From: Beijerinckiaceae bacterium
GTDB taxonomy: Bacteria; Pseudomonadota; Alphaproteobacteria; Rhizobiales; Beijerinckiaceae
Length of the DNA stretch: 33,006 nucleotides
Direction of reading: 5' to 3'
NCBI GenBank assembly: GCA_019747375.1
Contig: JAIEQX010000285.1
Span: 1-33,006, forward strand
This document shows, piece by piece, positions 11,519 through 19,537 of the stretch. The notes beneath the pieces were generated by a model. The model saw only the letters and a list, made by a program, of their open reading frames with translations. It was not told where the DNA came from and searched no databases. The stretch's first letter is position 1, and each line of letters opens with the position of its first letter. Made by a program: the position numbers and the translations under genes.

Positions 11519-11690
11519 CGATCAAAACCTCCCTTTTGCCTGTTTGCAGGATCATCGAAGCAAGCCTCGCGCCAGCAGCGACCGCGGAGCTTCTGACGAC
11601 AATGTGTTCGCGTGGCCAAGGCTTGGGTTTGCGACTGGCGAACTTTGCCGCAGCTTCTATGTTGTGAGCGTGACTGTTTTCGAATCGAGG

Positions 11691-12455
11691 ATGACAATGG
11701 ATTTCGGCTGGATATCGGACCCGACCGCGCTGATCGCCCTGGCGACGCTGGTGATCATGGAGGTGGTTCTCGGCATCGACAACCTGATCTTCATTTCCAT
11801 CCTCAGCAACAAGCTGCCGCCCGAGCAACGCGCCAAGGCTCGCCGCATCGGCATCGCCCTTGCGCTCGTCCTGCGGCTCGGCCTTCTGTCCACCATCGCG
11901 ATCATCGTCAGCCTGACGCAGCCGGTCTTCACGATCTTCGACCACGCCTTCTCGTGGCGCGATCTGATCCTCATCGGAGGCGGCCTCTTCCTTGTCTGGA
12001 AGGCCACCAAGGAAATCCACCACACGGTCGATCCGGCCCCGACCGACGACGTCTTCGACACGGCTCGCGCCAGCCTGACGTTCGGCGCGGCGATCGGCCA
12101 GATCCTGCTGCTGGACCTCGTGTTCTCGCTCGACAGCATCATCACGGCCGTGGGCATGACCGATCACATCGCCATCATGGTGATCGCGGTCGTGGCCGCC
12201 GTCACGGTGATGCTGCTGGCGGCCGACCCGCTGGCGCGCTTCATCAACGACAACCCCACCATCGTGACGCTCGCGCTGGGCTTCCTGCTGATGATCGGCA
12301 TGACGCTGATCGCCGAAGGCTTCGGGGCGCATGTGCCGAAAGGCTATGTCTACGCCGCCATGGCCTTCTCGGGCTTCGTCGAGGCGCTCAACATGTTTTC
12401 GCGCCGCGCCGCCCGGCGCAAGAAGGACGCGCAGGCGAAAGCCCCCGACGCCTGA
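11691..12455 (+). CDS. TerC-family integral membrane protein
   Basis: [93 protein letters not shown]: TerC/YgdQ-type signatures. ATG at 11691 or 11697. Confidence 0.92.
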   Translation: MTMDFGWISDPTALIALATLVIMEVVLGIDNLIFISILSNKLPPEQRAKARRIGIALALVLRLGLLSTIAIIVSLTQPVFTIFDHAFSWRDLILIGGGLFLVWKATKEIHHTVDPAPTDDVFDTARASLTFGAAIGQILLLDLVFSLDSIITAVGMTDHIAIMVIAVVAAVTVMLLAADPLARFINDNPTIVTLALGFLLMIGMTLIAEGFGAHVPKGYVYAAMAFSGFVEALNMFSRRAARRKKDAQAKAPDA

Positions 12456-12463
12456 TCGACGCC

Positions 12464-12494
12464 GCCCGGAGGCCGCCTTTGGCGGTCTCCGGGC
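12464..12494 (+). terminator. Intrinsic-terminator-like hairpin after terC-like gene
   Basis: GCCCGGAGGCCGCC-TTT-GGCGGTCTCCGGGC: 14-bp stem with one G.U position and a 3-nt loop, 8 bp after the stop codon. No strong T tract follows. Confidence 0.6.
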
Positions 12495-12607
12495 CAGCTT
12501 GACCTCGGCGCGGCGAACGACCTGCGTCGCCCGCCGGCCCTTGCCTCCCCGTCTCCTTCCCGGCACATTGACGGAAATCCGAAAAACGGATGACCGGGAG
12601 GAATGGA

Positions 12608-13645
12608 ATGAAGCTCACCAGGCGCTGGTTAGGCTATGCATTTGCGACGGCTGTCGTGACGATGCCCGTGATGGCGTCCGCACAGACGCCGGAGACGTCC
12701 TACAAGGGCCAGACGCTGACCATCCTGGTCGGATACCCGCCGGGCGCCGCCTATGACGCCTATGCCCGCGTCATCGCCCGCCACATGGGCCGCCATCTTC
12801 CGGGCGCTCCCTCCATCGTGGTGCAGAATATGCCCGGCGCCGGCAGCCTGACGGCCGCCAACCACCTGTACAACAACGCCGCCAAGGACGGGACCGTGAT
12901 CGGCACCTTCTCGCGCGGCATGCCCATGCAACCGCTGTTCGACGAGCAGGGCGTTCGGTTCGATCCGCTGAAATTCAACTGGATCGGCAGCGCCGCCTCC
13001 GAGGTCAGCGTCGCGCTGGCGTGGGCCCAGAAGCCGTTCAAGACGTTCGAGGATCTGCGGACGCGGGAAATGACCATGGCGGGCACGGCTCCGGGCGCCG
13101 ACACCGTCATCTTTCCGACCGCCCTCAACGCCGTGCTGGGCACGAAGATCAAGGTGGTGACGGGCTATCGCGGCGCAGCCGATGCGCTGCTCGCGGTGGA
13201 GAGCGGCGAGGCCGATGGCGCCGGCGGCATTTCATGGTCGACGCTCGCCACGTCGAAGAAGGAATGGCTGACGGAGAAGAAGGTCAATTTCCTCGTGCAG
13301 CTCGCCCTGAAGGCGCGGCCGGACCTGAAGGACGTGCCGCTGGTGATCGATCTGGCCCGCAACGAGGACGAGCGGCGCGTGCTGGAATTGATTTTCGCCC
13401 GACAAGAAATCGCCTATCCGTTCGCCGCGCCCCCGGGCGTGCCGGCCGAGCGGCTGGAGCTCTTGCGCAAGGCCTTCATGGATACGCTCGCCGACAAGGA
13501 ATTTCTCGTCGAGGCGGACAAGAGCGGCATGACCATATCGCCGATCACGGGTGAAGAGGTGCGGGCGCTGCTGGCGCGTGTCTTTGCAAGTTCGCCAGAC
13601 GTCATCGCGCGCGCCCGCGCGGCGATCGGCGGCAAGGCGAACTGA
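12608..13645 (+). CDS. Tripartite tricarboxylate transporter substrate-binding protein (TctC/Bug family) 3
   Basis: MKLTRRWLGYAFATAVVTMPVMASAQT; SYKGQTLTILVGYPPGAAYDAYARVIARHMGRHLPGAPSIVVQNMPGAGSL. Confidence 0.86.
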   Translation: MKLTRRWLGYAFATAVVTMPVMASAQTPETSYKGQTLTILVGYPPGAAYDAYARVIARHMGRHLPGAPSIVVQNMPGAGSLTAANHLYNNAAKDGTVIGTFSRGMPMQPLFDEQGVRFDPLKFNWIGSAASEVSVALAWAQKPFKTFEDLRTREMTMAGTAPGADTVIFPTALNAVLGTKIKVVTGYRGAADALLAVESGEADGAGGISWSTLATSKKEWLTEKKVNFLVQLALKARPDLKDVPLVIDLARNEDERRVLELIFARQEIAYPFAAPPGVPAERLELLRKAFMDTLADKEFLVEADKSGMTISPITGEEVRALLARVFASSPDVIARARAAIGGKAN

Positions 13646-13664
13646 TCGTTCGCGACCGAAACCG

Positions 13665-14207
13665 TCACACCGGCGCGAGCCGCCGGTGTGGTCCGGCGGG
13701 CAGCTCGACGGCGATGTCGTCGCCGGGCGCCACCGGCCCGCCGCTCAGCACCACGCCCATCACGCCCGCCTTTCGCACCAGCTCGCCGTCGGGCGTGCGG
13801 TCGAGAACCGCGCTCATGAGGCCCGGCTGAAAGCGATCGATCTGTCCGCAAGGGTTGCGCAGGCCCGTCAATTCCACGACCGCCTGCGCGCCGAGCCGCA
13901 GCCGCGCGCCGGTCGGCAGCGCCAGCAGGTCGACGCCGCGCGTCGTGACATTCTCGCCGAGCTCGCCGGCCGCGACCGTAAAGCCCTTCCGGCGCAGGTC
14001 CTCGAACAATTCCTCGGCGATCAGATGGACCTGACGCAGGTTCGGCTGGTCGGGATTGGCGCGCACGCGCGACCGATGCTGCACCTTGGCGCCCGCATGC
14101 GAGTCGCCCGATACGCCGAGGCCCGCGACCAGATCGACGCGCTCGAGGCGCGCCTTCGAAAAATGATGCGAGGGGCTGCTCGCGACGGCCACGACCTTCG
14201 CCTTCAT
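13665..14207 (-). CDS. MOSC domain-containing protein
   Basis: MKAKVVAVASSPSHHFSKARLERVDLVAGLGVSGDSHAG...LHLIAEELFEDLR-like core..., ELGENVTTRGVDLLALPTGARLRLG, VELTGLRNPCGQID. Alternative start at 14249. Confidence 0.88.
   Translation of the reverse strand: MKAKVVAVASSPSHHFSKARLERVDLVAGLGVSGDSHAGAKVQHRSRVRANPDQPNLRQVHLIAEELFEDLRRKGFTVAAGELGENVTTRGVDLLALPTGARLRLGAQAVVELTGLRNPCGQIDRFQPGLMSAVLDRTPDGELVRKAGVMGVVLSGGPVAPGDDIAVELPAGPHRRLAPV
13666..13690. terminator. Hairpin between convergent TctC3 and MOSC genes
   Basis: CACACCGGC-GCGAGCC-GCCGGTGTG: 9-bp perfect stem overlapping the last codons of the MOSC gene. Confidence 0.45.
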
Positions 14208-14249
14208 GTCATGTCTCTCCGATGCAGCGCGATCCGTGCGCGACGCCAT

Positions 14250-14960
14250 TTAGGACAGAAGGTCGGGTCCCATCAACCGGTCGTAGGCCTGTTCCGGCGG
14301 ACCGTAGCTGCCGGCCGCAAGCTCCTCGAGCCGTGCGCGGTCGCGCAGCTGCACCATGCCGCGCGTCGCCCGGATGGCGCCGTGGCCCTCCAGTACATGG
14401 ATCGCCTGCGTGACGCCCGCGCGCCGGACAGCCAGCATGGTTGACAGGAATTCATGCACGAACGGGAGGTCGTCGCTGCCGGTGCGGTCGAAGCACATCA
14501 ACAGCCAGCGCGACAGACGTTCTTCAATCGTGAAGCTGCCATGCGAAAGCGCCGTATAGGCGATCTGCACCGACATGCTCTGCTGGAAGCGCAGCATCAG
14601 GCGCAGCGCTGTCGGGCGATCGTGCAGCCAGGCCGCATAGGCCGCGGCGGAGATCGAATAGGCGTCGCCGGGAAGCTGCACGAAGGAATTGAGCGAGCTC
14701 GTGTCGCCGTCCTCCAGAACCTGGTCGGTGGCGCCTTCGAAGCCCAGAATGGCGACTTCGATACGTTCCGCCCCGTCCATGCCGGCCACCATCGAAATGA
14801 TGCCGCTTTCAGGAAACAGGATGTCGGCGATCGGAACGCCCGGCACCACAATGTCCTGCTTGAGTTTCATCTTGACGAGCATGAGGTCTGGCGCGATCGC
14901 CTCGAAATCCGAGGATGAAAGACGACGCAGGAGCATGTTCTTGACGTTTGAGTGGCGCAT
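14250..14960 (-). CDS. Crp/Fnr-family transcriptional regulator
   Basis: MRHSNVKNMLLRRLSSSDFEAIAPDLMLVKMKLKQDIVVPGVPIADILFPESGIISMVAGM... cNMP-binding-like; ERLSRWLLMCFDRTGSDDLPFVHEFLSTMLAVRRAGVTQAIHVLEGHGAIRATRG HTH_Crp. Alternative upstream starts exist at 15014 and 15050. Confidence 0.85.
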   Translation of the reverse strand: MRHSNVKNMLLRRLSSSDFEAIAPDLMLVKMKLKQDIVVPGVPIADILFPESGIISMVAGMDGAERIEVAILGFEGATDQVLEDGDTSSLNSFVQLPGDAYSISAAAYAAWLHDRPTALRLMLRFQQSMSVQIAYTALSHGSFTIEERLSRWLLMCFDRTGSDDLPFVHEFLSTMLAVRRAGVTQAIHVLEGHGAIRATRGMVQLRDRARLEELAAGSYGPPEQAYDRLMGPDLLS

Positions 14961-15206
14961 TGACGCCCTCGCGGTTGCCGGGTCGGAAGACTTGAGCTTC
15001 TCCCAGCCGCTCATGACCTGAAAGAGTGAGCGATGGCGACAGCATAGCACGTTCGCCCTGCAATCGGACGAAAATCGGCAAAGCGCGGCTGTGGCGTTCT
15101 TCGGCCGTGCGACAAGCAGCTGTGGATCGCTCCAGCCTCACCGCCGCCGCGATTGCGCATCATGGCTGTCGGTGCACAATCAATGCGCCGGTCCGGAGTT
15201 CGCAAC

Positions 15207-15815
15207 ATGACGGATGAAGTCGTTTTCTACCACAATCCGCGATCGCGCGCCCAGATGGTCCACTGGATGCTCGAGGAATGCGGCGCGCCCTATCGCATCG
15301 TCCCGATCGACTTCACCCGGGGCGAACACAAGACGCCGGAGTTTCTCGCGCTCAATCCGATGGGCAAGCTGCCGGTCATCGCGCATCGCGGCGTCATCGT
15401 CACCGAAACCGCGGCCATCATTGCTTATCTCGCCGACCAGTTTCCCGATGCCGGCCTCGCGCCCGCCGCGCAGGATCCGTCGCGCGGCGTCTATTATCGC
15501 TGGTTGTTCTTCGCCGCCGCCTGTTTCGAGCCCGCGCTGTTCGACAGGCTGATGAAGCGTCCGGATCCGGAATCAAAGTCGAGTTCCGGTTACGGAAGTT
15601 ACGAGGACGTGCTGGCGGCGTTGAAGTCCGCGCTCGCCTCCGGTCCCTATATTCTCGGTGAAACATTCTCCGCGACCGACGTCTATGTCGGCGCCGAGCT
15701 CAACTGGGCGATGATGTTCGGCGCTCCCGGCGTCAAGGGCGATGTCGTCTTCGAGGATTATGTGGCGCGCGTCACCGCGCGCCGCGCCTATCTCCGCGTC
15801 GCCGCCGAAACCTGA
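15207..15815 (+). CDS. Glutathione S-transferase family protein
   Basis: MTDEVVFYHNPRSRAQMVHWMLEECGAPYRIVPIDF...LNPMGKLPVIAHRGVIVTETAAIIAYLADQFP (thioredoxin-fold N-domain, ESxAI-like TETAAI). Confidence 0.9.
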   Translation: MTDEVVFYHNPRSRAQMVHWMLEECGAPYRIVPIDFTRGEHKTPEFLALNPMGKLPVIAHRGVIVTETAAIIAYLADQFPDAGLAPAAQDPSRGVYYRWLFFAAACFEPALFDRLMKRPDPESKSSSGYGSYEDVLAALKSALASGPYILGETFSATDVYVGAELNWAMMFGAPGVKGDVVFEDYVARVTARRAYLRVAAET

Positions 15816-15818
15816 AGC

Positions 15819-16790
15819 TCAGCGGCCTTTCTTCGCCAGATATTCGCGGTAGAAGCGCTCGGCGCCGGGATGAAGCGGCACATCCATGGGCGTGCCTTCG
15901 GTATCGCTGAACACCTGTTCCACGCCCGTATAGGCATATTCCCAGACGATCTGCTCGGCCCGCGCCGCCACGCCCGCCGCCACCTCGTAGGCGATGTGCT
16001 CCGGCAGGTCGGCATGGGCGTAGAGCGGCCATCCGCCATAGTCGATGCAGGCATGGTCGCGCGTCACGCCCTTGAAGCGATCTTTTTCAACCATGACCTT
16101 GCGCCATCCGAGTTTCGCCAGATGGTCGAAATGTCCGTCTTCGAGATCGAGCAATTGCAGGCCGTGGTTCAGCGCCTCCTGCATCCAGACGTCGAGCCCT
16201 TCGTCGAAGATGGCGTCGAGTTCGCCGCTTTCGAGCGCATTCATGCGGCGCGCGTCCTTGGGCGAGCCCGTCAGGTTGAGCGTCCCGCCCCATGCGACAA
16301 TGTCGGCGAGCGAGAAATCGTAATAGGACAGGGCCTGGTCGATGAACACGCGCGTCGAATGCGTGATGTCTTCCTTCACCGAGACATGCAGCGGATATTT
16401 GCGCTCTTTCACGTCGCGCAGCGATTTCAGTCCGGTCTTCGGATGAACCATGAAGACGAAGCGGTCCCATGACGGGTAGATCGCGATGGTGCGCAGCGGC
16501 AGCGGCTTGTCGAACAGGCCGACGCCGCGATAGGCCTGCGTGAGGAAGCCCGACGGATTGACCATCGCCATTTCGAGCGAGCCGCCCGCAACGTCGAGCG
16601 CCAGGATGGGCGAACCCGTCGCCATCCGCAGGGCAGGGCGGAAATGCTCGCCCGATCCGTTGCCCACCGTGATGCACATGTCGCGGTCGCCGCCATAGGG
16701 AGTCGCAGGATTTCCCGCAACGCTCAGCCCGAGCTCCCAGAGGAATTTGGCCCGGCGGAAATTGGCGCCGCGCGGCAGCGGTTCGGTCAT
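15819..16790 (-). CDS. TAXI-family TRAP-type solute-binding protein-like
   Basis: ITVGNGSGEHFRPALRMATGSPILALDVAGGSLEMAMVNPSGFLTQAYRG...AGAERFYREYLAKKGR. Start MTEPLPRG at 16790. No obvious N-terminal signal peptide. Confidence 0.7.
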   Translation of the reverse strand: MTEPLPRGANFRRAKFLWELGLSVAGNPATPYGGDRDMCITVGNGSGEHFRPALRMATGSPILALDVAGGSLEMAMVNPSGFLTQAYRGVGLFDKPLPLRTIAIYPSWDRFVFMVHPKTGLKSLRDVKERKYPLHVSVKEDITHSTRVFIDQALSYYDFSLADIVAWGGTLNLTGSPKDARRMNALESGELDAIFDEGLDVWMQEALNHGLQLLDLEDGHFDHLAKLGWRKVMVEKDRFKGVTRDHACIDYGGWPLYAHADLPEHIAYEVAAGVAARAEQIVWEYAYTGVEQVFSDTEGTPMDVPLHPGAERFYREYLAKKGR

Positions 16791-16962
16791 GTGCGTCCTC
16801 CCGTGTTTTCTGGTCCTTGTTGGCGTCGACGATAAGGAGGCGGCGCCATGGGCACAAGACGGAGCCGCCGCCCGCCTTGCAGGCCCGGTCCCGCCTCCCC
16901 TATGATCCGGCCGCAAACAAAACAGCGGCGCAGGACGTCCGAAAAAACGAGAGGGAATTCTG

Positions 16963-18810
16963 ATGGCGAGTGGACACGACACGGCCAACCCCGGAGCCAC
17001 GAAGCTCGCCACCGCGACATTCCCCGGCAAGGACGCGCTGGTGAAGACCAGCAACGCCGAACTCGGCTGGGCGTCAGACGCGATGGCGGAAATGCTTCGC
17101 CGTCTCGATCTGCGCTACATCGCCCTGACGCCCGGCGCGAGCTATCGCGGCCTGCACGACAGTCTCGTGAATTATCTCGGCAACAAGGACCCGCAGATGA
17201 TCGTCTGCCTGCATGAGGAACATGCGGTGGCGATTGCGCAGGGCTACGCCAAGGTGACGGAACGCCCGATGGCGGTGGCGCTGCATTCCAATGTCGGACT
17301 GATGCACGCCACCATGGCGGTGTTCAACGCCTGGTGCGGACGCGCGCCGATCTTCATGCTGGGCGCCACCGGCCCGGGCGACGCCGAGGAGCGACGTCCC
17401 TGGATCGACTGGATTCACACGTCCAAGGACCAGGGCGCGTTGATCCGCCATTACACCAAATGGGACGACGAACCGCGCTCCGTCGGCGCCACGCTCGAAG
17501 CCATGATGCGCGCCTGCCAGATTTCCGCCACGGAGCCGCGCGGCCCCACCTATGTGTGTCTCGACGTCGCGCTGCAGGAATCGAAGCTCGACGGCCCGGT
17601 GACATTCCCGGAGGTGGAGCGCTACAAGCCGGGCCTGCCCGCCGCGCCGAGCGCGGATGCTGTGGAGCAGGCGGCCCGCATGCTGGTCGACGCCAAAAAG
17701 CCCCTGATCCTCATGGGCCGCATGTCGCGCAGCGAGGCCGACTGGCAGGCCCGCATCGAGTTGGCGGAATCGCTCGGCGCGCTCGTGCTCACCGACATGA
17801 AGACCGCCGCCGCCTTCCCGACCAGCCATCCGCTGCACGCGTTCGAGCCGCGCTTCCGGCCGTCGCCCGCAACCTCTGCCGCCATGAAGGAGGCCGACGT
17901 CGTGCTGTCGCTCGACTGGATGGATCTCAAGGGACAATTCGCCCAGACGCTCGGCAAGAACACGCCCGTGACCTCGAAGGTCATTCACTGTTCGCTCGAC
18001 GAATATCTGCACAACGGCTGGAGCATGGATTATTTCGGCCTGCCGCCGGTCGATCTGAAGATTCTGGCCTCGCCCGACGAACTCGTGCGTCCGCTCACCG
18101 AAGCGGTTCGCCGGCTGCGCAAGACGAGCGATAAGGCCGCGCCGAAATTCCCGGTGCGCGACGTCCCGGCCCTGCCGGCGCCGCGCCAGGAGGGCATGAT
18201 GGGCCTGAAGGATCTCGCGCTCGTCGTGCGTGAGTTCACCCAGTCGCGCACCGTCACCATGGCGGGTTTCTCGCTCGGCTGGCCGTCCGACACGGTCGAC
18301 TTCAAGCATCCGCTCGATTACGTCGGCTTCGACGGCGGCGGCGGCGTCGGCTCGGGTCCCGCCAACGCCATCGGCACCGCGCTGGCGCTGAAGGATTCAG
18401 GCCGCCTCGCCATGACGGTGGTGGGCGACGGCGATTTCGCCATGGGGGGCAACGCGCTCTGGACGGCCGCGCATCTGCAGATTCCCGTGCTGATCGTCAT
18501 CGCCAACAACCGCGTCTATTACAACGACGTCGCGCATCAGGAACGCATGGCGGTGGTGCGCGGCAGGCCGGTCGAGAACAAGTTCGTCGGCCAGCAGATG
18601 AACGACCCGCCGGTCGATCTCGTGGGTCTTGCGCGCGCCCAGGGCGTCGAAGGCGAAGGCCCGCTCGAAACGGCGGCCGAACTCGCCGCGGCGTTGCTGC
18701 GCGGAGAGAAGATCGTGCGGGAGGGACGCCCCTACGTCATCGATGCGCGCGTCGACGTCGGCGCGCCCGGCGACGGCAATCGCGGCCACACGGCGGGCCG
18801 TCGCGACTGA
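16963..18810 (+). CDS. Thiamine-pyrophosphate-dependent enzyme (acetolactate synthase large-subunit / benzoylformate decarboxylase-like)
   Basis: Catalytic Glu region CLHEEHAVAIAQGYAKVTERPM; TPP/Mg motif VVGDGDFAMGGNALWTAAHLQIPVLIVIANNRVYYN. Confidence 0.9.
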   Translation: MASGHDTANPGATKLATATFPGKDALVKTSNAELGWASDAMAEMLRRLDLRYIALTPGASYRGLHDSLVNYLGNKDPQMIVCLHEEHAVAIAQGYAKVTERPMAVALHSNVGLMHATMAVFNAWCGRAPIFMLGATGPGDAEERRPWIDWIHTSKDQGALIRHYTKWDDEPRSVGATLEAMMRACQISATEPRGPTYVCLDVALQESKLDGPVTFPEVERYKPGLPAAPSADAVEQAARMLVDAKKPLILMGRMSRSEADWQARIELAESLGALVLTDMKTAAAFPTSHPLHAFEPRFRPSPATSAAMKEADVVLSLDWMDLKGQFAQTLGKNTPVTSKVIHCSLDEYLHNGWSMDYFGLPPVDLKILASPDELVRPLTEAVRRLRKTSDKAAPKFPVRDVPALPAPRQEGMMGLKDLALVVREFTQSRTVTMAGFSLGWPSDTVDFKHPLDYVGFDGGGGVGSGPANAIGTALALKDSGRLAMTVVGDGDFAMGGNALWTAAHLQIPVLIVIANNRVYYNDVAHQERMAVVRGRPVENKFVGQQMNDPPVDLVGLARAQGVEGEGPLETAAELAAALLRGEKIVREGRPYVIDARVDVGAPGDGNRGHTAGRRD

Positions 18811-18819
18811 TGCGGTCGC

Positions 18820-18841
18820 CGCGCGGGTGACATCCCGCGCG
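18820..18841. terminator. Hairpin between convergent genes (TPP enzyme and small hypothetical gene)
   Basis: CGCGCGGG-TGACAT-CCCGCGCG: 8-bp perfect GC stem in the 51-bp intergenic gap, followed by TCCCGCTTTCT. Confidence 0.5.
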
Positions 18842-18861
18842 TCCCGCTTTCTGAGGGCGGG

Positions 18862-19107
18862 TTAAGGAAGCGTCCCGAGATCCGACGCCGTCTGCGCGGG
18901 TTGGGTCAAGGAGCGTTGCAGCGCTTCTTCCAGATGCGAACGCGCCGTATCGGCGTCGCCGTTGGCGAGCGCCGACAGCGCGAGGCGAATGCCGGCTTCG
19001 AGAATGTCGCGCTGTTTCTGCAGGCTGGCCGGCTCATCGACCGGCTCGGGCGTCGGCGCGCCCAGAACCTCTTCGGCGAATTGTTCGACGAAACCCTTCT
19101 CGCTCAT
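18862..19107 (-). CDS. Small hypothetical protein (81 aa, helical/acidic)
   Basis: MSEKGFVEQFAEEVLGAPTPEPVDEPASLQKQRDILEAGIRLALSALANGDADTARSHLEEALQRSLTQPAQTASDLGTLP; protein-like composition, ORF open in a gap with no competing gene. Confidence 0.6.
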   Translation of the reverse strand: MSEKGFVEQFAEEVLGAPTPEPVDEPASLQKQRDILEAGIRLALSALANGDADTARSHLEEALQRSLTQPAQTASDLGTLP

Positions 19108-19191
19108 TCTCTGGCTCCCCTCGCGGGCCGCACGTGCGGCGCCGCCCGCCCGCACAACACGCCGGACGCCGGAAAGCTCCCGCGTAAAAAC

Positions 19192-19392
19192 TCACGGGTC
19201 CCGGCGATAGCTCGGCTTGACCATGCCGGCGTGCGGCGGCCGCTTTCCCGCTTCCGATTGCAGCGTCGGCGGCTGCAGGGTCGCGCAATGCGGGCAGGCC
19301 ACCATGGCGTGCTCCTCCTGCGCCTCCCGCGCCGCCGGAAACGTCTTGCCGCAGTCGCCGCATATAAGCGTGACGGTGTCGGTGGCGTTCAT
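19192..19392 (-). CDS. Small zinc-ribbon-like protein (66 aa)
   Basis: Two CxxC pairs: LICGDCGKTFPAAREAQEEHAMVACPHCATLQPP. Confidence 0.65.
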   Translation of the reverse strand: MNATDTVTLICGDCGKTFPAAREAQEEHAMVACPHCATLQPPTLQSEAGKRPPHAGMVKPSYRRDP

Positions 19393-19475
19393 CTGTCGTC
19401 TCCGGTCGGTGGGTTCATTCCCGCGTCAGCGCGGAACCCGCCCCATGGTTCCCGGCGCAGAAGCAACATTCGCCG

Positions 19476-19517
19476 TTGACAGGCCGGCGCGACGCGAAAT
19501 ATGTAACGTTATAACAT
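19476..19517 (+). promoter_or_regulatory. Candidate sigma70-type promoter with overlapping Zur-box-like operator (site 1)
   Basis: TTGACA (19476-19481), 17-18 nt spacer, ATATGT/TATGTA -10; palindrome-like ATGTAACGTTATAACAT at 19501-19517 overlaps the -10, upstream of the TonB-dependent receptor. Confidence 0.7.
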
Positions 19518-19537
19518 AGTATGTGCATGAGGCTCCC

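Noticed and set aside
10557-12566. 669-aa - strand ORF spanning TctC2 and TerC
   Set aside because: Off-frame read-through across two well-supported genes; low-complexity D/H/R-rich sequence typical of frame-shifted GC-rich DNA.
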